64,000 nt of DNA from Phialocephala subalpina (lineage: Eukaryota > Ascomycota > Leotiomycetes > Helotiales > Mollisiaceae). The stretch's first letter is position 1. Each line of letters opens with the position of its first letter. Made by a program: the position numbers and the translations under genes. Shown in pieces: positions 12,338-23,144 of this stretch. Below the pieces are notes generated by a model. The model saw only the letters and a program-made list of their open reading frames with translations, ran no database searches and was not told the DNA's origin. Location: positions 212,310 to 276,309 of the forward strand of contig FJOG01000047.1 in the NCBI GenBank assembly GCA_900073065.1, read 5' to 3'.

Positions 12338-13146
12338 TCAGTTCAGTGAAGCCTTTGGCTCCCTAACCATCCCACTTGACCTGTAGACTCCAAACCCGCA
12401 GTAATTTTCAGTATACTCACTTAGATCAACATCAAAATGGAGCCTATCTTCATAGCCTAGTTTGAGATACATGCCATATGCATTTGGAAATGCTACTAGG
12501 AAGATAGGGACTTGCTCCTGGTCTGCCAGTTCACCGCAATAGGTCACAAGCTGTTTGCCATAGCTGCGACCTTGGTAAAGGGGGTGCACGGCGAGGAGAG
12601 AGAGCACTATTTGGAAAATTAGTACTTTGGCATTTTCGGGCCATATGTGAGATGGTCTGAAGAGGGAGGGAAATTCCATAAAAAAAGTCGAGTATTGCAG
12701 GACGAAAATAATAGAAACTAACAAAGAGTCGGAATAAGAGAGGAATGAGAGGAACACAAACCAAAGTGGTCTCTCCCCTGGACACATTCTGCCAAGCCGT
12801 CTAAACCATTAACAACATTGGCCACGAAATCCCACTTTAATTCCAGCCCATTCAGCCATTCGTTTCCCTTTGTTAACTTCTCCTTTTTGTCATCACTCTC
12901 CTTTGTGAGGCACGTAAATGCCACGATATCTCCCGAACTTTCATTAACAATTTTAATGATCTGTGTATTCGGGTGCTCGAACTTGGAGGAAATCTGTGCT
13001 GCATAGAAAGGTAGAATGTGGGTAGGTGACGGGTAGAGTGGAAAGAAGAATTGCATATAGGCTTGTGGTAAGTAAGAGTCTGTCATAAGTTGGGCAAGAA
13101 GCGGGGTGTCACTAGGGACAGCTGGAAGAATGGAGTTTTTGGGCAT
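12338..13146 (-). CDS. GNAT-family N-acetyltransferase, 217 aa
   Basis: Two exons, 13146-12762 and 12606-12338, with a 155-bp intron; the join gives an intact 217-residue frame. The N-terminal half contains IVAFTCLTKE, a typical beta-strand pair of the fold. Exon 2 starts with LSLLAVHPLYQGRSYGKQLV, the acetyl-CoA pyrophosphate-binding loop (Q-x-x-G-x-G/A, here QGRSYG), followed by VPIFLVAFPNAYGMYLKLGY, the canonical C-terminal motif. The start MPKNSILPAVPSDTPLLAQLM is a normal GNAT opening. Such proteins acetylate small amines or protein termini; the substrate cannot be told. The intron is longer than others here, and its donor (GTTTGT) is weak. The gene sits alone between the creA pseudogene and a LINE-like remnant. 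Confidence 0.82.
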
Positions 13147-13535
13147 CTTGTTTAGGGGGATAGAATATGAAGAGAAGTCAAAGCTGTAGGGGGGGAAGCT
13201 GCTTTTATCAAGGCATTGGAGATTCTGTTGAACTTATAAGACGGCCCCACTGCATTAGAAAAGTCGCGTAGATCTGCCAATCGCAGCCTCTGACTCCAAG
13301 GCTATGCGAATGGCACCTGCTAATAACGCTTGTGGCCTAAAGGTGTCCGAAAGTGGTAGGTGGGTTTGAAAGCACTAAGGATCCTCTATTGTAGCGCGAT
13401 AAGGATGGAATGGCTCATTGGATGACTCATTGTCGAGCCGTTTGTCGAGGCCGTCCTGAGAACAAATGTGACCAAGAGTCTTCCCGTTCATTCATTCTCT
13501 TCCTAATACAGTAGGAAGAGGGGCTTCATTTCTTA

Positions 13536-14000
13536 TCAGTTTATATTGTAGACAGCAACATCCTCGCTCTTGAGCTGTCTCGCAGCTACGACCAGAGGTG
13601 CCTCGTTCGAGTTGAATGTCTGTCGTTGCAGTGTTTCATTGATCTTGCGTCGCAACTCCTCTGGAGCCTTTTGACGGAGTAGTGCAGCTGATTCTGGGCT
13701 GTCGAGCTTCACGGTAATCTGTCGCTCCGTGCTGCTAGCTGAACCACCACACCCAACTTCCCTCAGCCACCAATAACAGGCCACGATACCGTACCTGGGG
13801 GCCAAAATGCACCCTCCCTGGAACAAGGAAATGATAGGACGCTTCGTGTAATCCTTGCCATGGCTCGAGAGGTCAGCTCGTAAAGCTAATGTTACATTAT
13901 CTGCGGTGCCTTTTGCGTGTACCGTACTGGGGCCAGTGGCAGAGAGGTGATCGTGGGAGCGGCCCAGGGATTGGATGATAGCTGCAGTAGTGAACTGCAT
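13536..14000 (-). pseudogene. Remnant resembling a retrotransposon ORF1/gag-type protein
   Basis: The minus-strand frame ends with RQITVKLDSPESAALLRQ, KAPEELRRKINETLQ and VVAARQLKSEDVAVY. This layout (RQITVKL, then a helix with EELRRKIN, then VAARQL.S.D) is familiar from the first ORF of fungal non-LTR retrotransposons. The fragment stops there: no reverse transcriptase follows, and the amino-terminal part is not recognisable. I judge it a truncated transposon scrap; domesticated use cannot be excluded. Confidence 0.45.
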
Positions 14001-14598
14001 TTGTAGGGCGGAATGTTTAATATCTTTTTGGAGAAAAGCGATTGACCTGGCATGAGGAGAATAACAGATCAGCCCTCTTTCTCCTTCCTTCGTCTTCACA
14101 AGGGTTTTCTTGTTCTCGGGACTGGGTTTAGAAAAGCAGGCCCAGGAGGTTTTAATATGCGCATGGGGTCCTCACCAAGCGGGCGGGTGCTCCTAACTTT
14201 AAAAGGAAAGGCGCTACTTTTCTGCCGCGTCCTCACCAAAAACTCGCGATACCTCAAGAACCAACGCGAAGGAAACACTCCTATAGCCCATGGGGGATGG
14301 GCGCGTCCCTCAAACCCCCTCCTTATAACCTTAATCTTAACAAATCCTAACCTGCGGCTTCGCCTTTGTCCTAACCCTAACCTTCGTCGAGATGTTAAAT
14401 ATTCAGGCGAGTACCCGTTTGCATATCGCTGAATAAACGCGCGCATGTCAAAACCCGGTGCAGGGACCAGCTTCAAGGCTGAGGACCACCCAGTTTCGGG
14501 ACCCTGGGGAGACTCCTTATTTCTTGCTGTAATAAATGGGACTGTGCCCGTTCTCCAGGAACGAAACTGTGCTTTCTGTGCTGCCAATTCGTGTCATC
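14001..14598. other. No gene; short telomere-like motif
   Basis: Nothing coding is convincing. Around 14370 the sequence reads CCTAACCCTAACC, two telomere-type units within degenerate relatives (CCTTAATC, CCTAACCTG) from about 14331. That is too short to be a real interstitial telomere. The right part is the upstream region of the next gene. Confidence 0.45.
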
Positions 14599-15719
14599 AT
14601 GGCTTTGTATTCAATGTGCACGTCAAGGTCTTTGAGTTTGTGGATTGTATTATCGTTGCTAGCTTCGAGAGTTGTTTCTACCAATCCTTGCTTTTTCCCC
14701 GGTAATTTGCCATTTTCTTCTATGGGAGCTCCGGAGCTAGGAGCATTGGGAGCGGAGACGAAATACCTTTTTGCAGTGCTAATTCGTTGGGTAGATGGTT
14801 CTGTAGCAGGTAATTACGTGCCTTGTTCCCCAAATGGAGATGGAGACTGCTGTTCATCAGGAGATTTCTGTACGAGTTTAGGATATTGTATCAGTAATTC
14901 GAAGGGGTATCATTATCGAGGTGCTTGTACGGATGATAGTTGGGGGAATCCATCGTGTCCTGATTACTGTCTTGCGAACACGAACTGTAAGTCCCTCTCG
15001 AGTTGTAGGAATGGGAATGGGAATGGGAATTGATATAGGATGTAGCGGGAAACAGTTCAGCAGTTAATTTGATTGCCTGCAACGCTGCCTCATCTTCTGG
15101 ATCCTGGTGTTGTGCCTACAACGGAAGCTGCTGCTCCAACTCTACAAACACATATGTCCCATCATTCGGTACCATCTTCGCTGAGCCAGGAACATCGTCT
15201 ACTTCTTCCGGATCTTCGACTGCAAGTACATCATCTGCCTCTTCCACCTCTTCTTCTTCTTCTGCTTCAATAGCAAGCACATCAGCGACAACAACACCAA
15301 CAAGCTCAGCAGCCGCAAAAGGCACAATGACAGGAAATGAAAGTAAGAGTAATACAGGAACCGTTGTCGGTGCTGCGGTCGGCATTCCGCTGGGATTGGC
15401 TGCTATTGCGGGGCTGCTCTTGTTTTGGAAGGAGAGAAACAAGAGGAAACATCTCGAGCAGGAAATACCAGAGAAGAACATTAATCCTTTCGCTGGTTTT
15501 TCACCAACACAGCCAGGATATGGAGGTCAGGGACAGAAAGGATATGGACAGGTACAGCAAGGAGGGGATGCGAGACCGACTAAGACGTATGAGATGAATA
15601 CTGAGAGGACGGTTGAGTTGCCGGCTGGGTATGGGCAGCATGAGCTGGCAAACCCGGACTATGACGGGCATGGGCAGCAAGGGGTGTTTAGGGAGGGGAT
15701 GCGAGGTGTGATGCATTGA
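14599..15719 (+). CDS. Cys-rich extracellular, single-pass membrane protein, 316 aa
   Basis: Three exons (14599-14701, 14795-14986, 15064-15719) give an intact 316-residue protein. It begins with a hydrophobic signal segment (residues about 8-24). A Cys-rich ectodomain follows, with CFFPDGSVAGNYVPCSP, GDCCSSGDFCTSLGYC and a second cluster SGSWCCAYNGSCCSN. A Ser/Thr-rich stalk leads to one membrane helix (TGTVVGAAVGIPLGLAAIAG onward), a basic stop-transfer KERNKRKH and a Gly/Gln/Tyr-rich cytoplasmic tail. This architecture is common in ascomycete cell-surface proteins of unknown or sensor-like function; I see no enzyme signature. Skipping the first intron would destroy the conserved CxxPDG motif, which supports the exon model. 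Confidence 0.8.
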
Positions 15720-16135
15720 GACGGTAGGGTGAGGGTGGATATAATAGCCTAGGTTTATTTGTTTGGTGGGAGGTATACCCCAGTATTATGTGGTGTCCGG
15801 CGCTTGTGATGGTGCGAATTCGGACAGTATTATTGAGAACATATCTTCTCTTGTATCAATACATGCTTTTCCCTTTCTCGCTCGCCACTCCTTCACTTCC
15901 CATTGCATCAAGAATCGATTGTCAAGCTCAGAGACACCTTACTCGTTCACGCATTTCAACTCACAATGGCACAGGTTTGCTGGCTCTCGCATTCGAAGGC
16001 CAATCAAGTCTCAATTCGGAGTGACCCGTTATCCATCCGTCTGACCTATAATTGGATATATAAGGTCCCCCCCTTTGTATCTCGGCCACCCTCTTATACC
16101 GGCCATCTTTTACACCAAAAAATCGCGGTTTTTAC
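15720..16135. other. No gene recognised
   Basis: Probable 3' flank of the preceding gene running into normal-composition sequence without a convincing reading frame; composition drops sharply at about 16136. Confidence 0.45.
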
Positions 16136-16970
16136 TCTTTATTAACCTTATTAAATATTTATCAAATTAAATAAAATTAAAAATATAAATTAGAAAAATT
16201 ATTAATTTTTATTTTATAAATAATTAAATTTCAAAAATCGAATTTTTAATTTATATATAATTTATATATAAATTTTAAATATTGAAAATTTATAAATAAT
16301 CTTTTCTTGAAAAATAATTTTTATTAATATAATTTTAAATTTATAATATATAAATATTTTTATTAATAATTCTTTTGAAAATTAAAATTTAAAGAAATTT
16401 AATTTCTAATTAAAAAAAGTTATTATTAATAAAAATTCTTATTTTTCATATATATAAGTATATTATAATATAAAATGTATTTAATTATTCTTTTTGATTT
16501 ATTTTATAAATATGTAAAAATTATTTAATAAAATATTTTAAAGTAATTTTAAATTTTAATAAATTAAATTTTTATATATTAAATCTAATAAAGTTATTAA
16601 ATAAGAAATTAAACTCAAAAGAATTATTAGAAATCATATTAAAAAGGGTTTATATTAAGAAATTATAAATATTCATAGAAATAAAAATAAAATATTCTTA
16701 ATAATAAAATTAAAGAATAATTCTTTAATATATTTAATATATTTAATTATTTTTATTTCTTTAATTATATAATTTCTTTAAAAAGGTTTTATAAAAACTT
16801 ATTTAAAATATGATAATAATAATAATAATATAATAATTTTTTATTTTATTTTAATTTATTATATATTTTTGGTATTTTAATAATATTTTTTAAATTTGAA
16901 ATTTAAATAAAATTAATAATAATTAATTTATATATTTTATAACGTTTTTTTTAAATACTACGAATTAAAC
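16136..16970. repeat. AT-rich, RIP-like island
   Basis: A third island of nearly pure A+T with no coding potential and abrupt edges, similar to the two islands to the left. The 330 bp to its right are ordinary sequence with a (CAAT)n run at 17195-17210. Confidence 0.8.
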
Positions 16971-17304
16971 AAGGGAGCAATTTCACGGGAGATAATCTTA
17001 TGGCCTGAAAACGCCGGAAATATACTCGGCTTTAGTTACCTAATCGCGGGGCTATACCGTTATCCCGCTTACCCCACGACCTTCTTTTCCTCCTGCACTA
17101 GCATATAATATAGACTACCGCGGTGTAGAAAGGTTTTCCTTCGGGTTTGGAATTATAGGAGTATTGCATAGCTAGCTGGTCAGAGTATGAATATCAATCA
17201 ATCAATCAATAGTGTTGAGGGTCGACGTGTGCTCTTCAATCAATCTTAAACTTATACGCCGACAAAATGCTTTCCCTTGATATAGAAGTCCACCTGAGCA
17301 CTAC

Positions 17305-19428
17305 TCACTCAGTCGGCTGAATAACCACAAAGTCTTTCACAAGTGCAGTATCCCCCTCCAGCGCACCAATCTGCTCATCAGAACATGTAGAACCAGCAGC
17401 CAAAGTATAGCAAGTCGGCTCCGGCATCACAGGCAGTGTCTCAGTCACATTTCTCACCACCTTCGGCCCGCTCGTCCGATAAATAGCATTTCCCATTTGA
17501 TTTATTGTGCTGATCTTACCCGTAGCAACATCCGTCGAAGACATGACGCGATTGAAAATCCGTGAGACGGTCTCAGGCTGGAAGGCTTGCACGGCATGTC
17601 CAGCTTGGAAGACTCGCGAAAAGGAGAATTTTCCTGCCTGCCGGAGGAAACCGCCGTTGTAGGAGGAGTTGGTGATGATTGATGCGTAGCCCGCGCTGGT
17701 GAAAGAGGATTGGGATGGCCATTTTGCGGAGAGAGAGATGGCTTCGCCTCCCAGCCCTGTTTGGTGATATCTTGTCAGCAAACTTTCTAACCTTCATTTG
17801 AAGGTACGAATGAAAACATGAAAGAAAAGACCCACAGTTACACCGATAATCCCTATCCCCATGAATCATAGCAACCTGATACCCCTGCTGAAGCACATAC
17901 TCCAAATTCGCAATATCGTTTCTAACCGCATCCCCTACTACCTCTTCATACACCTCAGCACCCACAGGCGACTCGTCCGTAAAGTTGAGAGGTACGCCGA
18001 GAGCTTGCTGCACCCAGGCTTGGTTGAAGAAGCCTGCTGGGCGGTTGTTGGGGAAGGGATCGAGGATAGGGTGGGACATGTCATACGGACTGTGGCCTGA
18101 TAGGGTGTATGGTGATTGCACGTTTTCGAAGCAGACGACAGAGGCCGCGACACAGGCGTTATTGACTGTTGTGTTTGTCCCGGTGTAGTCTGGGTCTCCG
18201 ACTGCAGCAAGAGAACGACATTGTGTGGTGAGATTGTTGCAGCCGCCTGGGCCGGTGAGAGCTTCGAGTACAACGGCATGGACAGTCTCGTTATAGGCTA
18301 CGAAGCCGTAGGTGTTGTTTGTAGCCATCTCAGGGTAATGCGGTGCTTCGATGAAAGAATCCATGCAGCCGTTTCCGGTGCCCATCACCCCGAGTGGGAG
18401 GACTCGTCCGTGTGCTTTGCCGTTGAGGATCAGAGCGTTTTGTTGTGCGAAAAACGCGAATGTCGATGGAACAAAGAATCCTGCGTACTTCATTATGTCA
18501 GTGTATATTCTTGTCTTGCGAAGATCTTCGAGGGGGGGCATCTGTGCTGGGAGCTCAGGAACTTCAGGCCACAAATGTCAAGAAACTTATAGAAATGCCC
18601 CATATACTAATCGTTTTACTCTTAACATCGGACTTGGGGAAGCTGGATGCTGTAAGCTTTTGGAACTGCTTGACAATAGATCAAAGATCCTACATGGTCG
18701 TCCAGACTTGCATGAAATGCCATAAAGCACTGGCACCACGCCTCGACCCGAGTGTAACAGCATCAGGATTCTGGCTCGCAAAGGTGCCAAGAATGGTCGT
18801 CTCATTTTGAATTGGAACAACTTCATTCTGCAGTGGAGTTATGAGCCCAGTCACAACATCGTATGTCCCATTCACCAATGTATCGTATGAGAATCCTGTC
18901 TGAACAGGCTGGTCGATATACAGGATATTGACTTCATTGTTGAATGACCAAGGGTTAATAGTCGAGCTGTTCGAGTCTGGATTTATGGTGCAAGGCCCTC
19001 CCTCTCCTGCTACGCCATCGAGAGAACTTTCACCCGGGCCGCCTGAGAGGTATATGGCGAGGGGGGCGTTCGCAGCATTCTTGCGAGCTGTGAAGTACCA
19101 GTAGAATGTGCTGATATTAAAGGCTTCGCCGGTCACACTTGAAGGCAGATTGACGAAACCACTATATGCTTCAACTCCGGGTGTTGTTTCGCAAATGAAT
19201 GTCTTGGTATTTGTCAGTGGCCTTTTTGGACCGTTGTCCGTGTCTATTAAAATAAAATAAAAAAGATTTTATATATTTTAAATTATTTCTCACTTGCTTA
19301 TATGACAACGAAGCTCCGCTGTTGTCCTGTGATTTGATCGTAGTAACGCCTCTTGGGGTCGCAGGAAATTGTGCATGAGCCAGAGACGCCAGAACTGAAA
19401 TGTGACTGATGTAATTTGAGAGACGCAT
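17305..19428 (-). CDS. Secreted serine carboxypeptidase-like protein (family S10)
   Basis: The start at 19428 (MRLSNYISHISVLASLAHA) gives a good signal peptide. Downstream motifs follow the S10 order: ICETTPGVEAYSGFVNLP, FNISTFYWYFTARKN, APLAIYLSGGPGESSLDG, NEVNILYIDQPVQTGFSYDT, ALWHFMQVW, GDRDYRCNWLGGEA (catalytic Asp) and FQAGHAVQAFQPETV (catalytic His). Several introns split the gene. The clearest is at about 17763-17838, restoring RCNWLGGEA. The region of the nucleophilic Ser (about 18591-18625) reads KTISIWGISI instead of the expected IW-x-S-Y-G-G, so that splice site or motif looks damaged. The first exon junction (near 19290-19245) is also out of phase in my model. The protein may be inactive or partly decayed. 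Family members trim C-terminal residues in acid extracellular or vacuolar settings. Confidence 0.75.
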
Positions 19429-20017
19429 AGTGACGGTGGATAACGCAGGAAATAACATGCGACGCAAAGAGATGCTTTAAAGTTGCGGTCGTAATTGAGA
19501 GGATGTTGTTGAGAGTAAAAGATGAAGCTCGGGATCGTAGAACAATGATCATATATACTTGAAGTAGCATGAGCCCAGGCCAAAATAAGAACGAGTTTGC
19601 GAGGACGAGGGGTGCAAAAACGGACCCTGATTGGACCTGACGTGTAGACAGGGATAATTCGGATGCAGCCTTTTAGACAGGCTGGGAGTCGAAGCTAATT
19701 GAAGGAGCCTTCACGTCGTCGCGATCTGAGGCGCATTCGGCCGACAAATGAGAACGCGAGATAACACGCTACCCTGCCTCTGATTGGCTGCTTCGTAACC
19801 TATCGAATCGACTTAATCGAGCCTTACCCTCTAGCCCGTGTGAGTTTGCCGAAGGCACAGTACTGCAAGGCTCGGTCAATTGGCATACCACCCGCAACTG
19901 ACGAAGGAATTCCCCCAAGGTTGCGTTGTGAAGGACCTTGGCGAAGAGCAATCCTACTGATAGTACTAAAGGGACTGTGGCTGCGGGAGTTGCTGCGGGA
20001 GTCAGAAGGAGAGGATC

Positions 20018-20488
20018 TCATCGAACAATTCGACTTGGAGAGCCAGGGGTAGAAGAGCGATTGGAGATGGTGGTGGCCCCAGAGACGGGGCGTTGATGTT
20101 GTCGAAATTGAGGAGCATTCGACGGACTAGCAGCGATAGGGGGAGGGCGGAAGGTACCCATTGGTGGAAGCATCCCACGACCAGCAGTAGAAGGTGGCAT
20201 TTCTCGGGGTATAGGAGGATGCTGTTTGGGAAAGTGAGAATGCAGAATCTCATCAGCAAACTCCGTATGATGGTTGGGGCTCAACCGACGAGCGCAACCA
20301 GTTCTCCTAATGCCAGTGAGGGCCACCCTCTTGCGACCATATTGTGATTGTGGAATGAGAGGATTATAAGCATTCATGTTGTCCGTGACTATCATGTTTG
20401 TGTAGTCGCGGGAGGTGTTCGAGAATCGGAGGTTGAGGTTGACTTGGGCCGCGGCTCTCAAAGCAGCTTGTTTGTTGAAGGCAGGCAT
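20018..20488 (-). CDS. Hypothetical Pro/Ser/Arg-rich protein, 156 aa
   Basis: An uninterrupted minus-strand frame beginning MPAFNKQAALRAAAQVNLNL and ending in a low-complexity Pro/Ser tail. No family is recognised. A second frame (20021-19824, RSSPSDSRSNSRSHSPF) overlaps the stop and has the same composition, so the gene may continue through a frameshift or an unseen intron. The start lies about 50 bp from a dispersed repeat also found at 5004-5066. Confidence 0.4.
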   Translation of the reverse strand: MPAFNKQAALRAAAQVNLNLRFSNTSRDYTNMIVTDNMNAYNPLIPQSQYGRKRVALTGIRRTGCARRLSPNHHTEFADEILHSHFPKQHPPIPREMPPSTAGRGMLPPMGTFRPPPIAASPSNAPQFRQHQRPVSGATTISNRSSTPGSPSRIVR

Positions 20489-20534
20489 CCTACGACGCTG
20501 TCAGTTCAAATCACGATTGAAAAGCTAAGGTGGT

Positions 20535-20602
20535 TCTTGGTCTTCGTAAATTGTCCCTGCATGAACGTTGATTAACTCTGCCAGAGAATAAAACGGTAAG
20601 TG
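20535..20602 (+). repeat. Dispersed repeat, copy 2
   Basis: It matches 5004-5066 (see that entry). It lies between the minus-strand hypothetical gene and the tandem array. Confidence 0.5.
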
Positions 20603-20609
20603 ACCTGCT

Positions 20610-21265
20610 AGGGTCCAGAACACTGAAATTCAGATATGTGGAAAACGGTACCCATTATCCTGTACTTCTAGATGGCTTATCCAAGAGGTACGTCATCAAA
20701 GAGACATAGGACATTGAGGCGAACAGTGAACGTAGTATTGAGTCAAAGAGACTCCTTGCCTCTATAGTTCGAAGAAGGCAGCCATTGTCTTGCCTTTTTC
20801 CAGCACTTATCTTGAGTTTGATTCTTTCCAGAGGCTTGGGACATTAAGCTAAGGGATAGAATATTGATCTTATTAATCATTCCGTCTCAAAAATAGTAGT
20901 CATTACCCTGCACGATTCCGGTGGTTATCTAAAAGGTATTTTATCAGAAATCCTGGGACGTTGAGCCGGGAAATAGCAGTACATGAACGCAACCCCGAAA
21001 TTCATATACTCCTCGAGGGCAACTTGACATTTGTTCATCCTCATTCCAGAACTCACACAGCACAAAATGTCCTCACAAAGCCCTGGGACATTAGATCGAG
21101 TAGTCAGACCCATGAAGGTAGCGTTGAACAGGTCTCATTGCCACCAAGACAGTGACCATGTTCTGCATCGTTCCAGAACTTATCCAGGGCCTTCAGTTAT
21201 CAAAAGGCTCTGGGACATTGGGGCAAGCAGGACAGGCACGTGAAAGTAGCTTGTCTGACGACAGA
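20610..21265 (+). repeat. Diverged ~125-bp tandem repeat, about five units
   Basis: The marker GGACATTGAG or its variants (GGACATTAAG, GGACGTTGAG, GGACATTAGA, GGACATTGGG) starts at 20709, 20839, 20956, 21086 and 21213, giving spacings of 130, 117, 130 and 127. Each unit also carries a CCAGAAC/CCAGCAC..TTAT phrase about 40-60 bp upstream of the marker and GTGAACGTAG-like or GTGAAAGTAG words after it. The last unit ends about 80 bp before the ATG of the next gene. Single related units lie before the paralogous genes at 23.1 and 24.4 kb. Confidence 0.65.
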
Positions 21266-21345
21266 ATCGAGTCGGATTTTCGGTACCCGAACCCAGATTT
21301 CGCGACCTCGATCTTCTTCCCACAACAACATCATTCACCACCAAC

Positions 21346-22640
21346 ATGGAGAATCACGCACCTCCGACTGGCTGGCCTCCAGGCTCCAACATGTACACTC
21401 CTCCAGTAATGATACCATCGCATCGCCACAGAGATATCGCTGACCGGTCACAGAACATGACACGCCCAACCATCCCAACTCATCCTGCCCCTCCACCCTC
21501 ACAGCATCGCTTTCCTGCACCTCTAGCTGCAGGATACGCTGCGCATCTAACTCACAGGGTTAATTCGATCTCTCGTAGCCCATCGGACATCCACCAGGAG
21601 CTCAAGGACAAGGAAATGCATTTGCGCATGATTTTCGACAAGGTGTTGCTCTGGGCCGGGCTAAGGGTCGTGCTAAGGGGCACGTCGAAGGGTATATGAA
21701 GGGTATTGACAAGGGAATTCGCAAGAAGCTCAGGAGAAACAAGAAGTTGGAGACGCGTTTGGAGAAGAAGCCGTTCGATACCACAGCGCCGTGTTGCAAG
21801 TGTCAATCCCTGGTACACCAGCTTGCTGGCCATCCGAATGCGAACACTCCCGAGGTAAGTTGTCTTCTCATATCCTTCTGTCCTTGTTCCTAGACCCCTG
21901 GGACATCCAGATCTATCTCAAGAGGTATAACTAACTTCGAGATCCAGGGATATTTGAAGGGTTGTCTACCATGCAACACCAAAGACCATTCCTTCTCCCA
22001 ATGCACTCGAACGAAACCTGGTCAGAAATGGTGTAAATGGTGGAGATACTACCGTGAAGGGCGAGAGGGCCTGGCTCCAGGAGAATCTCATCTAGACCCA
22101 CGAGAGATTAAGGATGCCAGAGGCGACGCTTACAACCTCCTCTGCATGCCATTTACGCCAGCATACGCCAAAGCCAATCCATACCCCGACGAAATCAACT
22201 TCAAGCCTCGCGCAAGATACGTCGTCGGCGCGGCACAGCTCATGTCTGATCCATTCTGGCAATCGAAGAATGCGTAGGCGAACCTGGGCTGTTTCTCCGG
22301 CCGACACGCTCGCATTGGTTCCGCTGAGCAAGAGAAGTGGGAGCACAATGACTTTGTCAATCGAAAGGCTCTGCATTGGGACTTCTGGCAAAGTTTGGAA
22401 ACGCAGTACAATGCGAGAAAGCCGTCGGCATGTACGAAGGAGCAGCTGGATAACTTCTCTACCATTCACCACCCTCGAAACGACAGAGACACCCTTCTTC
22501 CCACCGTTGAGACCGAAAATATAGCTCACTCTCGTTTCCGAAGCACCGTTTCGCCTACACCCAGTGCCGCCGCACCATCGACAAGACGATATTCACCTCT
22601 TGGGTCGTGGGATGGAGAGATGGAAGATGCGTGGTGGTAG
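21346..22640 (+). CDS. Cys-containing basic protein, interrupted by in-frame TAG
   Basis: A plausible model has exons 21346-21405, 21579-21854 and from 21948. Exon 2 encodes a Gly/Lys-rich repeat (GRAKGRAKGHVEGYMKGIDK) and then CCKCQSLVHQLAGHP. Exon 3 begins GYLKGCLPCNTKDHSFSQC, so CxxC and CxxC..H..C groups could form a zinc site across the intron (21855-21947). A TAG at 22275-22277 ends the frame after DPFWQSKNA. The same frame then stays open for another 120 codons to 22640 (KWEHNDFVNRKALHWDFWQS...), which looks like genuine protein. Either the stop is a recent mutation, or the GTAGGC overlapping it serves as a splice donor. The family is not recognised. A shared upstream repeat ties the gene to the two genes that follow. 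Confidence 0.5.
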
Positions 22641-23144
22641 ATATTCCTGTTTGGGTGGGACAATGGATACAATACTAGCAATCTGTTTGGTAGATAGCAA
22701 TCCGGAACAACGAATGCTATGCCAAACAATGCGTGTCATGATGCTTGCTCATGTGATCGAAGTGACTAGATTGCTGGAATCCTCATGGAAACAGATTTTA
22801 AGAGCCTCTCCACCGCTTTGGCATAAGACTAGCTTTGTAGACGTAGAGATTGTTGAGTATATGTGCCTTGTAGTGCTGCAATATCCAATGATCCATATAT
22901 CCCCTGCACCCCGCACTACTACACCTCGAATCTTCCCTTCCTCATTGCCGCCCCGCCTGCTCCGCCACATATCGTATATAAATCCTCATCCCAACTCTAA
23001 ACATCAAGCCAAAGCACGTGAATGCAGCCTTGCCTGACCCAAACGTCGAATTTTCCTACATTCTCTACAAAATGTCGTAAAGCTCGGTCTCTTCCACAAC
23101 AAACATCAACTAAGATAGATGAACTACCACCACCACCAAAGTGG

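Noticed and set aside
14331..14400. Interstitial telomere (CCTAACCCTAACC)
   Set aside because: Only two full units among degenerate neighbours; a short chance or repair-derived match is more likely than a telomere relic.
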